Below are positions 41,976-49,641 of a stretch of DNA of 64,000 nucleotides, piece after piece (within the stretch, counting starts at the first letter, position 1; every line of letters begins with the position of its first letter). The notes under the pieces were generated by a model. The model made no database searches. It had not been told where the DNA came from and worked only from the letters and a program-made list of their open reading frames with translations. A program made the translations under genes and the position numbers. The stretch is from DATLGB01 sp964242305 (lineage in GTDB: Bacteria > Actinomycetota > Thermoleophilia > Solirubrobacterales > Solirubrobacteraceae): positions 1 to 64,000 of the forward strand of contig CAXTBB010000023.1 of NCBI GenBank assembly GCA_964242305.1. Direction: 5' to 3'.

Positions 41976-42200
41976 CTACCGGGAGTAGCGCTGCTGGAAG
42001 CGGCGCTTGGCCTCGTCGGCGTTGACCTCCAGGCGCAGCGTCCGCGTCCACGCCTGACCCTGTGCCACGAGGCCCGCGTACGCGGGCGGGAGGGGCTGGC
42101 CGGTGGCCTTCGCAGTCGCGGCGGCGTGGTCGAGGTTCCATGCGAGTGCGTGGAGCTTGAGCAGGTTGGCGTACGCGGCGTCAAGGTCGGCGGAAGTCAT
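41976..42200 (-). CDS. Small element protein, 74 residues (minus strand)
   Basis: MTSADLDAAYANLLKLHALAWNLDHAAATAKATGQPLPPAYAG, then VAQGQAWTRTLRLEVNADEAKRRFQQRYSR. Two helices with a loop; no recognised family. The palindrome CTACGTAG (42201-42208) touches the ATG, and the upstream side is a long inverted repeat shared with the divergent gene at 42281. It is the only well-supported minus-strand gene of the element, so it may be a regulator, but that is inference. Confidence 0.55.
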   Translation of the reverse strand: MTSADLDAAYANLLKLHALAWNLDHAAATAKATGQPLPPAYAGLVAQGQAWTRTLRLEVNADEAKRRFQQRYSR

Positions 42201-42207
42201 CTACGTA

Positions 42208-42273
42208 GTGCATCACGGCGCTCGCCAAGTGCTGCTGGCGTCAGCCCCACCTATGGCGAGCCTCGTGATGCAC
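42208..42273. promoter_or_regulatory. 20-bp inverted repeat in the divergent control region of the element
   Basis: GTGCATCACGGCGCTCGCCA (42208-42227) and TGGCGAGCCTCGTGATGCAC (42254-42273) match at 18 of 20 positions with a 26-bp spacer. The outer ends lie next to the two divergent start codons (42200 minus, 42281 plus), so each gene is preceded by the same CGTGATGCAC block. This looks like a paired operator or a recombination-derived duplication that lets one protein control both genes. Confidence 0.6.
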
Positions 42274-42280
42274 TTAGTAC

Positions 42281-42571
42281 ATGCCCAACCCCTTCAAGTC
42301 TCCGTTCACTTCACGCCGCGTCGAGCGCCTGCCCGACCCCGACGCCCCCACGCCCTTCCAGCAGACCGGAGGCTGGGCGACCGCTGGCGAGGCAGCAGCG
42401 GCCTCCGCTCAGTTGGACCCCTCGGAGTCCGAGCGCGACCAGCGCCGCGCTGGCGCAGTCGCCCTAGCGGCCCTTGAGGCGCAGCGGCAGACCGAGCGCG
42501 CCGCTGCCATGGACGCGCGCCTTGCGGGTGTTGAGCGTGGCCGGACCTTCACGGAGCATCTGAGCGCATGA
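42281..42571 (+). CDS. Small element protein, 96 residues
   Basis: MPNPFKSPFTSRRVERLPDPDAPTPFQQTGGW followed by a long alanine- and glutamate-rich helix (ATAGEAAAASAQLDPSESERDQRRAGAVALAALEAQRQTERAAAM). Likely an extended coiled coil. Its ATG follows the CGTGATGCAC block of the inverted repeat. The stop overlaps the next ATG (ATGA). Function unknown. Confidence 0.6.
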   Translation: MPNPFKSPFTSRRVERLPDPDAPTPFQQTGGWATAGEAAAASAQLDPSESERDQRRAGAVALAALEAQRQTERAAAMDARLAGVERGRTFTEHLSA

Positions 42572-42876
42572 CCCCGCTTGTCATCGACCCCCAGGAGGGT
42601 CGGCCGCCGCTGATCGGTTCGCGGTGGCAGCGCCGCGAGAGCGCCGGGGACGCGTGGGACCTGTGCGAGGTCGCAGGCGTGTTCGACCTGGGTGCGGATC
42701 ATGGCGGCCTTGAGCTGGTGGTACGCCCGGTCGAGTTCACCGGAGAGCCTGCCTTGACGACCAGCGCGGAGAGCCTGAGCGAGAACTATCAGCGCGTGGG
42801 CGAGGATGACGACGACGGTGCCGCCGTGAAGGCCGCCGACGCCCTCAAGCGCCTTGAGGCCACGGTGGCGACGTGA
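42568..42876 (+). CDS. Small element protein, 102 residues
   Basis: MTPLVIDPQEGRPPLIGSRWQRRESAGDAWDLCEVAGVFDLG, then GGLELVVRPVEFTGEPALTTSAESLSENYQRV and an acidic stretch (GEDDDDGAA). A beta-rich first half suggests a small barrel. It overlaps the genes on both sides by 4 nt. The SRWQRRESAG segment resembles the start of the next protein (GQRLSEKGADAVYEVV), so the two may be distant paralogues. No family recognised. Confidence 0.6.
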   Translation: MTPLVIDPQEGRPPLIGSRWQRRESAGDAWDLCEVAGVFDLGADHGGLELVVRPVEFTGEPALTTSAESLSENYQRVGEDDDDGAAVKAADALKRLEATVAT

Positions 42877-43199
42877 TCGGTCAGCGGTTGTCCGAGAAGG
42901 GCGCAGACGCCGTCTACGAGGTCGTGGCCGAGGTCCCCGGCCATGGCCGCTACGTCCTCCAGCGCGTGGACGCCCACGAGCCGCCCTTCGAGGCATCGGC
43001 CGGCGAGCTCGAGGCGCGCTTCGCGGTCGAGGCCGCCGACCCCGTCGAGGCTGACCCAGAGGCCGAGACGCGCGGTTGGGAGGCGCTGTCGCGGGCGAGC
43101 TTCACGGCCGCCCATCGGGCCGCCGCTGGCGTCGACCCCGGCCCGTCGCCCGAGGAGGTCTTCGCGGCCGTCGCGGACTCCGAGGTCAACCATGGGTGA
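42873..43199 (+). CDS. Small element protein, 108 residues
   Basis: GTG start overlapping the previous stop (GTGA). VIGQRLSEKGADAVYEVVAEVPGHGRYVLQRVDAHEPPFEASAGELEARF repeats the strand pattern of the preceding protein. The C-terminal half is helical and acidic (EADPEAETRGWEALSRASFTAAHRAAAG). Possibly a small nucleic-acid- or protein-binding module. Unknown function. Confidence 0.6.
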   Translation: MIGQRLSEKGADAVYEVVAEVPGHGRYVLQRVDAHEPPFEASAGELEARFAVEAADPVEADPEAETRGWEALSRASFTAAHRAAAGVDPGPSPEEVFAAVADSEVNHG

Positions 43200-43206
43200 G
43201 GTCGCC

Positions 43207-43398
43207 ATGACGCGCCACGACTACGCGCGCTGGGCAGCCGAGAGCCTGCGCCAGGACCCGGAGGCGCTGGCCGCCTTCGAGGTCGGGCTGCTGGACGTTC
43301 CCGAGGACGTAGAGCAGCACCTGACGACCCCGCAGACCGGCCGGGGCTACGTCCCTGCCGACGCCGTGACGGTGGTGAGCGCCGATGACGCTGCATGA
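43207..43398 (+). CDS. Small element protein, 63 residues
   Basis: From ATG 43207: MTRHDYARWAAESLRQDPEALAAFEVGLLDVPEDVEQHLTTPQTG. GAGG 5 nt upstream favours this ATG over the one at 43192. It is acidic and helical. The stop lies inside the next gene (14-nt overlap), so it is part of the same transcript. No family recognised. Confidence 0.5.
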   Translation: MTRHDYARWAAESLRQDPEALAAFEVGLLDVPEDVEQHLTTPQTGRGYVPADAVTVVSADDAA

Positions 43399-43687
43399 GC
43401 TTGAGCGCCGGATCGCGCGGGCCACGCCCCGCGACGTTGCCCGTCGCCGCAACCAGGTCACCCGCTACCGGCAGGAGCGCGCGCGTGCGCTGGCCGACCC
43501 CTCGTGTTCGAGGCTCAAGGCGTGCCGCTACGGACAGGAGATGACCGCGAGTGCGTTGGCCGTCATGGCCGGTTGCTCGCGCGACACCGTCCGCCGCGCC
43601 GAGGCCGGGGACGACCGCATCAGCGATGCCGTGTGGAGGCGCTTGGCGAACGCGCTTGGCGTCCGCGTGGAGGACGTGAAGCCGTGA
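43385..43687 (+). CDS. XRE-type helix-turn-helix regulator
   Basis: 100 residues. The C-terminal half, MTASALAVMAGCSRDTVRRAEAGDDRISDAVWRRLANALGVRVEDV, is a Cro/CI HTH with recognition helix SRDTVRRAEAG. The N-terminal half (LHELERRIARATPRDVARRRNQVTRYRQERAR) is basic and helical. It is likely the element's own regulator, in a place similar to phage Cro/CI genes. It overlaps its neighbours by 14 and 4 nt. Confidence 0.75.
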   Translation: MTLHELERRIARATPRDVARRRNQVTRYRQERARALADPSCSRLKACRYGQEMTASALAVMAGCSRDTVRRAEAGDDRISDAVWRRLANALGVRVEDVKP

Positions 43688-44100
43688 CGGAGGCCGTGCG
43701 CTGCGGGTCCGGCGAGGGCTGCGCCGTGCGGCTGCCACGCCGTGGCCTGTGCGACCGCCACCGGGCCGCGCTGGCCGCCGTCCGCGAGGACTTCAACGCG
43801 CCCCGCAAGCGCCCCGCCGAACGCCCGCTCGCGCCCGTCACCGTGACGCACCTACCGGGCCATGAGGCGAAGCCTGCGCCACCGCCGAGGCTGCCCGTCG
43901 AGCATCGCGCCACGTTGCTCGCGCAGGCCGTCCACGAGGCCGGTCGGTTGACGCGCGAGGAAGCCGTAGAGGCGGCCGGGTTGACCACGGCGGGCGGGTC
44001 CTTCGTTCGCGTCCTCAGCTACGCCCGCGACCGGGGATGGGTCCGCAGCGTGCGCGGCTCCGGTGGCGGGATCGTCGCGGGCGAGGTCGCGCCCACCTGA
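43684..44100 (+). CDS. Element protein with Cys-rich N-terminus, 138 residues
   Basis: GTG start at 43684 (GTGA overlap). The first part, VRCGSGEGCAVRLPRRGLCDRHRAAL, has three Cys and one His in zinc-knuckle-like spacing. A proline-rich linker leads to a C-terminal winged-helix-like domain (HRATLLAQAVHEAGRLTREEAVEAAGLTTAGGSFVRVLSYARDRGWVRSV). A DNA-binding role is likely from the wing pattern GGSFVRVLSYARDRGW. No named family. Confidence 0.6.
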   Translation: MTEAVRCGSGEGCAVRLPRRGLCDRHRAALAAVREDFNAPRKRPAERPLAPVTVTHLPGHEAKPAPPPRLPVEHRATLLAQAVHEAGRLTREEAVEAAGLTTAGGSFVRVLSYARDRGWVRSVRGSGGGIVAGEVAPT

Positions 44101-44127
44101 CAACCTGACCCCTTGCTCTCATTGTCC

Positions 44128-44133
44128 TAGGCT
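44128..44133 (+). promoter_or_regulatory. Predicted -10 element before the excisionase-integrase pair
   Basis: TAGGCT ends 6 nt before the ATG at 44140. CTGACC (44105-44110) stands 17 bp upstream as a possible -35. It overlaps the 3' end of the preceding gene region and would let excision and integration genes be controlled apart from the small-gene operon. Confidence 0.5.
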
Positions 44134-44139
44134 GTCATC

Positions 44140-44568
44140 ATGGCCGCCGTGGACAGAGCATTGATCGACCGCCTCACGAGGCCGCAGGACGCCGTCCTGC
44201 ACCCCGGCGACCCCGACTACGACACCGTCGCGGAGATGCAGGCTGTAGAGGACTGGATCGCGGACGGGTGCCCGCCGGTCGAGGGTGCCGAGAACGTCAC
44301 GGAGGACGAGCGTGCGCTGCTGCTGGCGCGGCCGTTGACCGTCCGGCAGGCGAGCCGACGCGAGGCCGTGAGCGAGCGCACCGTCTACCGCTGGATCAAG
44401 TCCGGCGAGCTTGAAGCGCACCGCGCGGGCCGAGGCTGGCGCATCCCGGTCGAGGCGCTGGAGCGCCGCCGCGTGGAGGCCGCCAAGCCGAAGCCGAAGG
44501 CACCGCTGCACAAGCGCCGTCCGCGCAGGCGCAAGACCACTACGGAGGGCACGTCATGGCTGTCGTGA
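44140..44568 (+). CDS. Excisionase-type helix-turn-helix protein
   Basis: 142 residues. LTVRQASRREAVSERTVYRWIKSGELEAHRAGRGWRIPVEALERR is the HTH_17 (MerR-like excisionase) fold: ERTVYRWIKSG is the recognition helix and AHRAGRGWRIP the wing. The Lys/Arg-rich tail (PKPKAPLHKRRPRRRK) adds DNA affinity. Its end overlaps the integrase by 13 nt. It is probably the recombination directionality factor. The N-terminal 60 residues are specific to this protein. Confidence 0.8.
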   Translation: MAAVDRALIDRLTRPQDAVLHPGDPDYDTVAEMQAVEDWIADGCPPVEGAENVTEDERALLLARPLTVRQASRREAVSERTVYRWIKSGELEAHRAGRGWRIPVEALERRRVEAAKPKPKAPLHKRRPRRRKTTTEGTSWLS

Positions 44569-45713
44569 AGCACAAGAACATCGACGCCCGCCCGAGTGGC
44601 GAGTACCGCGTCCGGGTCAAGGGCTTCCCGTCCAAGACGTTCCCCGTCCTCGCGGACGCGCTCGCCCACCGCGACAAGCTGCAACGCGCACGGTCCACCG
44701 GGACAATGGACGACCCGGATGCCGACCTCATCACCGTCCGGGCGCTGGGCGACGAGTGGGCGCAGGCCAACCAGGTCGAGGAACGTACGCGCGCGGTCTA
44801 CCGGTCGCTGTGGAAGCACGTCCTGACGGCGCACCTTGCGGACATGCCCATCCGCATGGTCACGACGGCCACCGTCGAGGACTGGCGCGACGACCTGCTG
44901 GCGGCCGGGGTCGGCGTCGAGAGCGTGCGCAAGACCATGGCGCTGCTCCAGACGGTCATGGACCGGGGCGAGCGCTACGGCAAGCGCAACCCCTGCAAGG
45001 CCGCCAAGAAGCCGCGCCAGGCCCGCAAGGGCACCGTGACGGTCTTGTCACCCGCGCAGGTCGAGCGCATCCGCGCGCAGGTCAAGGGCACGGACGCCGT
45101 CCTGATCGCGCTGCTGGCGTACTCCGGGATGCGACCGGGCGAGGCCCGCGCGTTGACGTGGGGCGACGTGAAGCAGCGCACCATCGTCGTGGACAAGGCC
45201 GTGCAGCCGGACGGCACGGTGAAGGCCACCAAGACCTCGCGCAACCGGTCGGCGCGCCTCGTGAAGCCGCTGGCCGACGACCTCAAGGCCTTCCGCGTGG
45301 CGTCCGGCAACCCGAAGGACGCGGCGCTGATCTTCCCTCGCGCGGACGGCAGGGCGTGGACGGACTCCGACTGGCGCAACTGGAGCAAGCGCCGGTTCGC
45401 CAAGGCCGCCGACGCGGCCGGGGTGACCATCGGCCGCCCGTACGACCTGCGCCACAGCGCAGCATCCCTGTGGCTGCACGAGGGCACGAACGCCGTCCAG
45501 GTGGCGGCGTGGATGGGCCACAGCCTCCAGGAGTTGTCCAAGACCTACGCGCACGTCATCTCCGACCTTGACCCGGAGGACCGCAGGAGCGCCGTGGACA
45601 TGATCCAGGACGCCCGACATGACACGGCCCAGGACAACGCCAGGACAACGCTGGTTGTCCTAGAGGGTCAACGTCAGTCCGGTCGGCGCGCGAAGGCCAC
45701 CGCGACCGCCTAG
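44556..45713 (+). CDS. int: Tyrosine recombinase (integrase)
   Basis: 385 residues. The N-terminal arm- and core-binding region (about 1-160) includes TARALGDEWAQ-like helices. The catalytic domain has R193 (GMRPGEARAL), Lys in the beta-hairpin region, R299 with H300 (PYDLRHSAAS; the first box-II position is Tyr, frequent in phage integrases), H322 (MGHS) and Y331 (KTYAHVI). It would recombine attP with the tRNA-Thr attB. Next to attR, in the orientation usual for tRNA-inserted islands. Confidence 0.93.
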   Translation: MAVVKHKNIDARPSGEYRVRVKGFPSKTFPVLADALAHRDKLQRARSTGTMDDPDADLITVRALGDEWAQANQVEERTRAVYRSLWKHVLTAHLADMPIRMVTTATVEDWRDDLLAAGVGVESVRKTMALLQTVMDRGERYGKRNPCKAAKKPRQARKGTVTVLSPAQVERIRAQVKGTDAVLIALLAYSGMRPGEARALTWGDVKQRTIVVDKAVQPDGTVKATKTSRNRSARLVKPLADDLKAFRVASGNPKDAALIFPRADGRAWTDSDWRNWSKRRFAKAADAAGVTIGRPYDLRHSAASLWLHEGTNAVQVAAWMGHSLQELSKTYAHVISDLDPEDRRSAVDMIQDARHDTAQDNARTTLVVLEGQRQSGRRAKATATA

Positions 45714-45890
45714 CGGGTCCCTGAGAACGCCGGGGCTGTCGAGAGGGCACCCCGGCCGCCGCTACTTGGCTCTAAGTGAAGGATCGCCGGACTTCCGTAC
45801 CACTTTGGTTGGGCCTCCAGGTGTGGCCCCACCACCGCGTACTACGCGGCCGGACGGCCGCGAACGCCGGTTCTTCTATGACGCCCCGGT

Positions 45891-45936
45891 TTCCATGGTA
45901 AGGAAGGGGTCATCGGTTCGAGTCCGATGGAGGGCT
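45891..45936. repeat. attR: 46-bp direct repeat, right copy
   Basis: Perfect copy of 39376-39421. Upstream sequence (CGCCCCGG) does not continue the tRNA, so it is only a 3' fragment. It marks the right end of the element, 178 bp after the integrase stop. Confidence 0.92.
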
Positions 45937-45977
45937 CTCGGCCCGGCGAGACGATCTGAAGGACGTCGCCGGGACGG

Positions 45978-46754
45978 TCAGCTGCCGTCGCTCGGCGTCG
46001 ATGGCGGTGTCGAGCGCGCATCTCGCAGCAGCCAGTGGCCATCAGCACGCCGGACGAGCTGGCCGGCGGCGGCGAGCTCCGCAAGTGCGATGCTGACGGT
46101 CGGCCGCGACGCGCCGACCAGGCGCCCGATCTCGGCGTGGGTCATCGGCAGGGGGAGCACGCGCCCGTCCTCCACCCGGAGCCCGAGCCGGGCGGTGAGC
46201 TGCCGAAAGGTCGCCATGATGCGGTCGCTCGTGCGTGGCAGCTGATTGATCGCTCCGCTGACCGCGATCCGATGCTCCTGGTCGGCGAGCCGGCTCAACA
46301 GGTCCGTCATCAGCGCGGGCCAGCGCGCGGCGCCCGTGAGGAAGTGACCGTCGAGTTTCGCGAGCACGCACCAGGACAGTCCCGACACCCGGCGTTGCGC
46401 CTCCAACCCGTCCCCACGCGGGTTCGCGGGCAGCAGCACGTCACCCGCCACGAGCGTCTCCGCCACGGTACGGTCGCCGAACGCCACCTCGCTGCGAACC
46501 ACGCCCGCCACGAGCAGGAGGGCGAAGGCGTCGCCCGCGACCGCCGCCGGGTCGATCGCGCCCGGTGCGAGCTTCGCCGCACGCGCCGGAAGCCGCGTGC
46601 CGGACGGCATACAGCGGGCGAGGCCGGGATCGACGCTTGCGAGATCGACTGAGGAGGGAGGTGCACGCACGAGAGGCGGCTCTGCCGAGCGCCGCAAGGC
46701 CGGAGGGCGCGGACGCTCGAACGGTGAAGCAACTGCCGATAGGGACGCGGCCAC
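45978..46754 (-). CDS. Crp/Fnr-family regulator
   Basis: Up to 258 residues. A cyclic-nucleotide-binding-like fold (AGDAFALLLVAGVVRSEVAFGDRTVAETLVAGDVLLPANP) is followed by a long helix and a winged HTH (RVLPLPMTHAEIGRLVGASRPTVSIALAELAAAGQLVRRADGHWLL). The start is uncertain; a GTG at 46670 would remove a 28-residue unstructured start. Effector unknown: the phosphate-binding cassette of true CRP proteins is not evident. Confidence 0.8.
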   Translation of the reverse strand: MAASLSAVASPFERPRPPALRRSAEPPLVRAPPSSVDLASVDPGLARCMPSGTRLPARAAKLAPGAIDPAAVAGDAFALLLVAGVVRSEVAFGDRTVAETLVAGDVLLPANPRGDGLEAQRRVSGLSWCVLAKLDGHFLTGAARWPALMTDLLSRLADQEHRIAVSGAINQLPRTSDRIMATFRQLTARLGLRVEDGRVLPLPMTHAEIGRLVGASRPTVSIALAELAAAGQLVRRADGHWLLRDARSTPPSTPSDGS

Positions 46755-46880
46755 CGAATCGGTGGGATGGCGCCGGAGATGACCTGCAATCGGGCGCCGT
46801 CCGTGGCGTCCGGTTCGGGGATGAGCATCTGGCCGCAGGACCAGCTCGTGTCCGACACTACTCCTTTCGCGCGCCGTTGC

Positions 46881-47501
46881 CTACTGAGGCAGGTCGATGC
46901 GAAGGCGATTCAGACCCAGCCGCATCCTGCCCTTGACGGTCCCGAGCGGGATCGAGAGCTCGAGGGCGATCTCGCTCGTGCTGAGCTCGCCGAAGTAGGC
47001 GAGGGCGATCACGTCGCGCTGCTCGTCGGGCAACGTCGACAACAGGATGCGGAGCCGCATCGCCTGGTCGCGTTCGGCGATGCTGTGTTCGAGATCGCCG
47101 GGCGCCCGGAACCGTTCATCGAGATCGTCGCCTGAAGCGTGCCGTGAGTCATGGCGACCGTTTCGTCGCAGGGAGTCGACGCCGCGGTTGCGGATGGTGC
47201 CCAGGATCCAAGCGGCGGGAGACCCGCGTTCGGGGGCGTAGCTCGCGCGACTGCGCCACACTGACAGGAACCCCTCTTGGACGATGTCCTCGGCCCGCGT
47301 GTCACTGTGCGCGATGCTCAGCGCGACCCGGTAGGCCCGGCGAGCGAAGCGGTCATAGAGGACGTCGAACGCGCGAGCGTCATCGTCCTGGACGCGGAGC
47401 ATGAGCTGCGCGTCGTCGAGTGAGCGCAGGGGAACGCTGCGCGTGAGGGCACTCGGAAAAGCTCCACGTGGGAGTTCGGGCGTTGCGGGGCTCGGGGGCA
47501 C
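46881..47501 (-). CDS. ECF-type RNA polymerase sigma factor
   Basis: About 206 residues if GTG 47501 is used; an upstream TTG at 47600 is unlikely because it lies on a TAGCAT hexamer (47605-47600) that looks like a -10. Region 2 is DARAFDVLYDRFARRAYRVALSIAHSDTRAEDIVQEGFLSVW and region 4 is LPDEQRDVIALAYFGELSTSEIALELSIPLGTVKGRMRLGLNRLR. It is a SigK/RpoE-type sigma factor. No anti-sigma gene is next to it, so how it is held inactive is not visible. Confidence 0.85.
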   Translation of the reverse strand: MPPSPATPELPRGAFPSALTRSVPLRSLDDAQLMLRVQDDDARAFDVLYDRFARRAYRVALSIAHSDTRAEDIVQEGFLSVWRSRASYAPERGSPAAWILGTIRNRGVDSLRRNGRHDSRHASGDDLDERFRAPGDLEHSIAERDQAMRLRILLSTLPDEQRDVIALAYFGELSTSEIALELSIPLGTVKGRMRLGLNRLRIDLPQ

Positions 47502-47631
47502 GATGACTGCTTGCGACGCAAGGCGGCGAGACGCGAAAGTCAAACGACGCTGCCGCGCGCGGTGCGCGAGACCCCGTCGCAGATGCCCTTCAACGTTCAA
47601 TGCTACCCCTCGCGCTCATCGCCGAACCCGT

Positions 47632-47871
47632 GTGCCTCGGTCCGGGGTCCTGAAGTCCTTCCCGGGCGTCAGCCCTGCGCAGGATCTCGCGGAGGCGACG
47701 ACGCACATCCTGTTCTTCGGACTCGTGCCGGGCCACGTGGCGCTGGTGGGCGTTGCGACGCTCGAGTGCGTCATCGGGCTGTGCCTGATCACGGGCCGCG
47801 CCATGCGGGTCGGGCTGTGGCTGCTCACGATCCAGTTCGTCGGGATCCTGTCGCCGACCTCGATCCCGAAC
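47632..47871 (+). pseudogene. Fragment of a DoxX-type membrane protein
   Basis: The frame reads VLKSFPGVSPAQDLAEATTHILFFG, PGHVALVGVATLECVIGLCLITGRAMRVGLWLLTIQFVGILSP, three membrane helices in the pattern of DoxX-like proteins. It has no start of its own and loses similarity after ILSP, where the family should continue with another helix. It lies in a cluster of fragments (47632-48297). Confidence 0.55.
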
Positions 47872-47964
47872 CTGCGCATCGTGCTCGACGGCGTCAGCGA
47901 CGCCAGTCTGGTCGGCGAGCTCTGCGAGCGGCACGGCATCTCGGAGTCGACGTTTACGAATGGA
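47872..47964 (+). pseudogene. Scrap of an IS3-type transposase OrfA
   Basis: RIVLDGVSDASLVGELCERHGISESTF has the pattern of the HTH of IS3-family OrfA proteins (typically ...LCRRHGISEATFYNW). After STF the sequence becomes TNGRPADEGG and the similarity ends. Only about 30 codons remain; no inverted repeats were found around it. Confidence 0.4.
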
Positions 47965-48297
47965 CGCCCGGCGGACGAAGGCGGAGCTCCAGGAGGCAGA
48001 GCAGCCGGCCCGCAGCGACCGAGCCCGTCTGCAGTCGATCCTCGATCATCTTCCGCTCGGGATCCACCTGCGCGGGCTCGCCCACCGCTACCAGATCGTC
48101 GACACGCACTTCGCCAGATAGTTCGGTCGGCCGGCCGCCGAGATCATCGGCAAGACGGCGCGCGAGCTGTACCACTGGATCATCAAGTACCCGGTGACCG
48201 ACGAGCGCGGCGACCTGATCGCGATCGGCGGCGCGGTCCTCGACATCACCAGCGCCGGCGCACCGAGCTCGCACTCTCCGAGGCCGAAGCCGAGTAG
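47960..48297 (+). pseudogene. Broken PAS-domain protein
   Basis: From ATG 47960 the frame reads MDARRTKAELQEAEQ, RARLQSILDHLPLGIHLRGLAHRYQIVDTHFAR and meets TAG at 48119. Reading through, FGRPAAEIIGKTARELY is joined directly to KYPVTDERGDLIAIGGAVLDITSAG; the central half of the PAS fold is missing. So the gene carries both a stop and an internal deletion. It was probably a sensor kinase or cyclase. The downstream 48298-48489 has no recognisable gene. Confidence 0.6.
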
Positions 48298-48489
48298 GCC
48301 GCGCCGCGCCGCGTCACAACGGCCCTGACGCAGGACATCGGCGCCGCCGCGGTCTTCGACCTCGTCGCGAGCGTGACGTTCGGGTGGGAGCGTTCGGGGT
48401 GGGTCAAGGGGGCCTCGAGGAGCGGGATACGGACGAACTGTCTCGGTTAGCGTAGACGGACGATCCATCTCACTTACCCGGAGGCCTCC

Positions 48490-49071
48490 GTGTCGCTCAT
48501 CCAGATCATCATCGGCAGCACCCGCCAGGGGCGCTTCGCCGACAAGCCGGCCCGCTGGGTCGCCGATCGCCTCGGGGCGCGCGAGGACATGGACGTCGAG
48601 GTGGTGGACCTGCGCGATCACCCGCTGCCGCTGTTCGACCAGCCGCGGCCACCCGCCTACAGCCTGCGCGACTACCCGTCGGAGCCGATCGCCCGGCTGG
48701 GCCGGACGATCGATCGCGCCGACGGGTTCGTGTTCCTCACGGCCGAGTACAACCACGGCCCGACGGGCGTCCTCAAGAACGCGCTCGACCACACGTTCCC
48801 CGAGTGGCACCGGAAGCCGGCCGCGTTCGTCGGCTGGGGCAACATCGGCGGCGGCCGGGCCATCGAGCAGCTCCGCGCGATCTCCGTCGAGCTCGAGATG
48901 GCGCCGCTGCGCCACGCCGTCCACATCCTTCCCGACGTCATGCGCCCGGTCATGGCCGCCGACTACGACCCGCAGCGGTTCGCCTCGCTGGATTCGAAGC
49001 TCGACGCGCTCGCCGACGACCTCGCCTGGTGGGCGTCGGCGCTCGCGGCGGCCCGGTCGGGCACGGTCTAG
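48490..49071 (+). CDS. NADPH-dependent FMN reductase (second copy)
   Basis: 193 residues, GTG start with GGAGG 7 nt upstream. IQIIIGSTRQGRFADKPARWVADRL is the phosphate loop, LTAEYNHGPTGVLKNALDHTFPEWHRKPAAFVGWGNIGGGRAIEQLRA the flavin site. It is similar in plan to the protein at 33339 but not close. A tetR gene follows 8 nt later and may control it. Likely quinone or chromate reductase, probably a stress function. Confidence 0.9.
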   Translation: MSLIQIIIGSTRQGRFADKPARWVADRLGAREDMDVEVVDLRDHPLPLFDQPRPPAYSLRDYPSEPIARLGRTIDRADGFVFLTAEYNHGPTGVLKNALDHTFPEWHRKPAAFVGWGNIGGGRAIEQLRAISVELEMAPLRHAVHILPDVMRPVMAADYDPQRFASLDSKLDALADDLAWWASALAAARSGTV

Positions 49072-49074
49072 ATT
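49069..49074 (+). promoter_or_regulatory. Predicted -10 element of the tetR gene
   Basis: TAGATT ends 5 nt before the ATG at 49080 and contains the stop codon of the FMN reductase gene. No Shine-Dalgarno. Confidence 0.4.
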
Positions 49075-49079
49075 CGCGG

Positions 49080-49631
49080 ATGGTGCCGATCGGAACCGAC
49101 CGACCGCTGCGCGCGGACGCCCGCGCCAACCGCGTGGCGGTGCTGCGCGCGGCAACCGAGCTCTACGTCGAGCGGGGCATCGACGTCCCGTTCGAGGACA
49201 TCGCCCAGCACGCCGGGGTCGGTCGGGCCACCCTCTACCGCCACTTCCCCACCCGCGACACCCTGCTGCTCGGGATGCTCGAGCAGCTCGTCGACGAGCT
49301 GGAGGACATCGCGGCGCGGATCCCCGACGCCCCGACCTCCTTCGACCGGCTCTTCCGCGCCGCGGTCCGGCTCGGATCCGACAACCTCCCCCTGGTGGAG
49401 CTCCTGCCGCCGGAGCTCCCACCCGGCGTCGAACGTCTCCGGGTGCGCATCCACGCGGTCTACCGGGGTCCCCTGGCCCGGGCGCAGGCGGCCGGATCGG
49501 TGCGGGCCGACCTGACGCCGCAGGACGTGCGGATGCTGGCGACCATGCTCTCCAGCGTCATCCGCCCGCGGACGACCGAGGCGGACCGCCGCCGGGCGCT
49601 CCGCCTCGCCCGCCTCGTGCTCGCCCCTTAG
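49080..49631 (+). CDS. TetR-family regulator
   Basis: 183 residues. DARANRVAVLRAATELYVERGIDVPFEDIAQHAGVGRATLYRHFPTRDTLLLGML is a textbook TetR HTH. The C-terminal domain (LRVRIHAVYRGPLARAQAAGSVRADLTPQDVRMLATMLSSVIRP) matches the SbtR-like class. It follows the FMN reductase by 8 nt, so the reductase is the best target candidate. Ligand unknown. Confidence 0.9.
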   Translation: MVPIGTDRPLRADARANRVAVLRAATELYVERGIDVPFEDIAQHAGVGRATLYRHFPTRDTLLLGMLEQLVDELEDIAARIPDAPTSFDRLFRAAVRLGSDNLPLVELLPPELPPGVERLRVRIHAVYRGPLARAQAAGSVRADLTPQDVRMLATMLSSVIRPRTTEADRRRALRLARLVLAP

Positions 49632-49641
49632 GAGCGGGCGA

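Noticed and set aside
45891..45963. Second tRNA-Thr at the right end of the element
   Set aside because: Only the 3' 46 bases are present; the acceptor 5' strand and D arm are missing, so it is an att duplicate and not a gene.
46310..46858. Minus-strand frame overlapping the Crp/Fnr gene
   Set aside because: It is out of frame with the clear cNMP/HTH domains and has no recognisable fold.
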